Origin: a virus
Length of the DNA: 64,000 nt
Reading direction: 5' to 3' (one strand)
IMG/VR virus record: IMGVR_UViG_3300036770_007034
Coordinates: 23,060-87,059 of that record
Shown: piece after piece, positions 62,204 to 64,000 of the stretch
Numbering within the stretch: position 1 is the stretch's first letter
Layout of the letters: every line of letters starts with the position of its first letter
Notes under the pieces: model-generated
The model's input: the letters and a program-made list of their open reading frames with translations, nothing else
Databases searched by the model: none
Told to the model about the DNA's origin: nothing
Made by a program: the position numbers and the translations under genes

Positions 62204-62863
62204 TCAATAATACTGATTGATGATTTCCTGTGCTATACCCATGTGCTCATGAGTAGTAGGATGGCCCCCAGGACGTTGTCTCCATGCGCCATTGGGATCA
62301 AATACATAGCCTAATCCATATTCCACAGGAAGTGCCTGTAATTCTACTAATTTTATTCCGAGATTTTCGCAAGCGTTTCTCACGGCGAAACTATAATTCC
62401 TTGCTCGTTCAACGAGTCGTTGATAGTCGCCGAAGTAGTTGCAGACAAAAAACTTATGCTGGCGTTCTAAGACATCTAGCAAATCTTCTCGATCGCTGGT
62501 TATATTGCACTCAGCGATGCGTTGTACTTTGTTGTCGTCAAACCGTGAAAAATCTTGATCCATACTACTGGCCCAACCAGGGATAAAAAACCAATGGCGG
62601 CCGGAATCTTCCCAGTGTAATCGATCCGGCGATGTCCAGGCCACGATGATGCTGTGTAGATCTCCGTCTCTTATCGCTGCCATAGCAGTGTGGTAGATGT
62701 CATCATTGCCAGATCCACTCAGCGCGAGATTTTCAACTTCGACACCTAATGTCTGACCTATCCAGGCCGGGTAAGCGTTTTTCGTATTGTTCTTGTGCAT
62801 GAATCCATTGAAGGTTTCGGCGCCGTGTGTGATAGAACAACCACATGCTACGATTTTCGTCAT
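62204..62863 (-). CDS. SGNH hydrolase-like protein (219 aa)
   Basis: VACGCSITHGAET is block I (GxSxT), SGSGNDDIYH block III (GxGxN), and GGHPTTHEHMGIAQEII the terminal HxxxH-type block. The residues between include AWTSPDRLHWEDSG. The fold removes or adds acyl groups; it is related in layout to the protein at 36721 but not a close copy. The gene sits between two tRNA-Leu genes and its stop touches the 5' end of tRNA-Leu(UAA). Confidence 0.8.
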   Translation of the reverse strand: MTKIVACGCSITHGAETFNGFMHKNNTKNAYPAWIGQTLGVEVENLALSGSGNDDIYHTAMAAIRDGDLHSIIVAWTSPDRLHWEDSGRHWFFIPGWASSMDQDFSRFDDNKVQRIAECNITSDREDLLDVLERQHKFFVCNYFGDYQRLVERARNYSFAVRNACENLGIKLVELQALPVEYGLGYVFDPNGAWRQRPGGHPTTHEHMGIAQEIINQYY

Positions 62864-62879
62864 GCAGATACTTATATCT

Positions 62880-62956
62880 TGGTGCCCCAGAGGAGACTCG
62901 AACTCCTAAAATTTGGTTTCTAAGACCAACACGTATACCAATTCCGTCACCGGGGC
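62880..62956 (-). tRNA. tRNA-Leu(UAG) with short variable region
   Basis: Anticodon loop CTTAGAA with stem TTGGT/ACCAA. Only five bases (ATTTT) stand where the long extra arm is expected. The 5' end overlaps the last codons of the 62947 gene by 10 bases. Confidence 0.9.
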
Positions 62957-63783
62957 GAATATTGAGGAAAAGTATCAATCCACTCTTTTGATTTATAGAT
63001 CACAAACTTTTCACTATCTTCGAGCAATCTAAATAATTTTTTATCTTTATTGACTATGACATCGTAGTAGTCTAAAAATTTCAAGTCTTCGAGATTTTTT
63101 ATCTCTAGGCGTCGCTGCAATATCAAGTTTGGCTTCCTCTGCGATATGATCCAATTACCTAAAAGTTCATATTCACTGAACCAGATCCATCCACTTGAGT
63201 CCGGAAATAAATTCTGACCTATCGATGTCATCCAATCTTTTTTGAATCTACTTTCAATTGTTTGTTTCAGTGAAGCCCAGTCATTTTTTGTTATTTTCAT
63301 GTAGTCGCATACAAGGCTGTACGGTGTTTGTCTTGCTATTCCTGTGATAGCCTCGGCCGACCTATAATATAATTCTGGCTCGTTGTAGTGCCAAAAATAC
63401 ATGTCGGGCTGATCTGAAATTTGTGAATCTACTGATCTTATCCATAATGCATCTGGATCATGTATGATCATCTGATTGTAATCATAGTAATCGAGACAAC
63501 AAAGTTTTATTATCTGTTGTTTTATCCACCAACCAGTATGATTTGTGCGTCTCATGAAATCACTAAACTGCGGGTATTTCGCGATTATATCATCATCTGA
63601 GATGATGACAATGTTGGTCATGTCAATATCAAACTGGATTAGTAGTTTTTTTATCTTGTCTACGTCTATAGAGGTTACTATAAAAATTTTATCATGATGG
63701 TCGATAAAAATTTTATTATTTTGTAATTGCAAAATCATTTCACCAACTCGATGCGGCCCTACACAAATCAATTTTATATCCAT
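62947..63783 (-). CDS. Glycosyltransferase-like protein (DUF6492-like), A/T-rich
   Basis: A 278-residue protein. NHTGWWIKQQIIKLCCLDYYDYNQMIIHDPDALWIRSVD (about residues 81-119) is the block shared by DUF6492-type sugar transferases, with DPD in the metal-site position. KIFIVTSIDV and VIISDDDII form the first strands. The gene is clearly richer in A/T and in AAA/ATA codons than its neighbours, like the gene at 25551. Its stop lies inside tRNA-Leu(UAG), so it may be a later insertion into the tRNA array. Confidence 0.7.
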   Translation of the reverse strand: MDIKLICVGPHRVGEMILQLQNNKIFIDHHDKIFIVTSIDVDKIKKLLIQFDIDMTNIVIISDDDIIAKYPQFSDFMRRTNHTGWWIKQQIIKLCCLDYYDYNQMIIHDPDALWIRSVDSQISDQPDMYFWHYNEPELYYRSAEAITGIARQTPYSLVCDYMKITKNDWASLKQTIESRFKKDWMTSIGQNLFPDSSGWIWFSEYELLGNWIISQRKPNLILQRRLEIKNLEDLKFLDYYDVIVNKDKKLFRLLEDSEKFVIYKSKEWIDTFPQYSPR

Positions 63784-63824
63784 ACCATACTTATTCTAGT
63801 AAAGCACCAGAGATTAGTGAACTA

Positions 63825-63899
63825 TGGGGTGAAGGACGGGACTCGAACCCGCACTACCTGATCCACAATCAAGTGTGCTACCATTACACTACCGACACC
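63825..63899 (-). tRNA. tRNA-His(GUG)
   Basis: Anticodon loop TTGTGGA with stem CTTGA/TCAGG, encoded extra G at -1 opposite discriminator C, as in His tRNAs, and encoded CCA. Confidence 0.92.
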
Positions 63900-63905
63900 A
63901 TTGTT

Positions 63906-63995
63906 TGGCGGAGAGACTGGGACTCGAACCCAGAAGCCGGATTACGCCGACCGACGGATTAGCAATCCGCTCCAATACCATTATGGGACCTCTCC
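63906..63995 (-). tRNA. tRNA-Ser(GCU)
   Basis: Anticodon loop TTGCTAA, long variable arm, acceptor GGAGAGG, encoded CCA. Confidence 0.94.
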
Positions 63996-64000
63996 TTGTT

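Noticed and set aside
1-64000. CRISPR arrays, insertion sequences or integrase genes
   Set aside because: I saw no regularly spaced direct repeats, no transposase or integrase motifs, and no terminal inverted repeats of IS type.

Overview
This window looks like part of the genome of a large T4-like myovirus, not a bacterial chromosome. The left end carries the T4-type baseplate wedge order (gp25, gp6, then a giant structural protein) followed by tail-fibre-like genes. Many genes are chained by ATGA overlaps, T4-type late promoter motifs (TATAAATA, ACATAAATA) occur on both strands, and the right end is a dense tRNA array. Small conserved proteins of the kind found in marine and freshwater T4-like phages fill the gaps. 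The host is uncertain. A circularly permuted tmRNA with the tag ANDEVYALAA points to a proteobacterial host; permuted tmRNAs are known in alpha- and some betaproteobacteria and in cyanobacteria, and the tag is closest to the beta/gamma type.

Layout. 1-22.3 kb (+): C-terminal part of an upstream structural gene, gp25, gp6, a 4835-residue giant protein with a seven-repeat FG-GAP propeller, a small gene, a structural protein and two tail-fibre-like genes, closed by a rho-independent terminator. 22.4-36.7 kb (+): a tightly coupled run of glycosyltransferase-like genes, five twitch-type radical SAM proteins and a carbamoyltransferase. 36.7-45 kb (mostly -): SGNH hydrolase, amidinotransferase, more glycosyltransferases, a DegT-type aminotransferase and an NAD-dependent epimerase. 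45-50.6 kb (-): ThyX, small conserved phage proteins and a MoxR ATPase / VWA metallopeptidase pair, several under near-identical sigma70-type promoters. 50.8-57.6 kb (-): a metabolic module with two 2OG-Fe(II) oxygenases, a class III aminotransferase, a sodium:solute symporter, a PP-loop asparagine-synthase-like protein and a sixth radical SAM protein. 57.6-64 kb (-): 21 tRNA genes, the permuted tmRNA, an RNA polymerase omega subunit (rpoZ), a GNAT-like protein, a phosphoesterase, a second SGNH hydrolase, another glycosyltransferase, and long structured non-coding stretches.

How it fits together. The glycosyltransferases, carbamoyltransferase, amidinotransferase, sugar aminotransferase, epimerase, SGNH hydrolases and radical SAM enzymes together look like a phage pathway that builds or decorates a complex glycan or modified small molecule, possibly on the virion or host surface; this is inference. 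The right end supplies translation (tRNAs, tmRNA) and transcription (omega) components. The most unusual items are the phage rpoZ, the permuted tmRNA under a late promoter, the structured RNA at about 59.16-60.0 kb, the six radical SAM paralogues, and the transporter-aminotransferase-oxygenase module.
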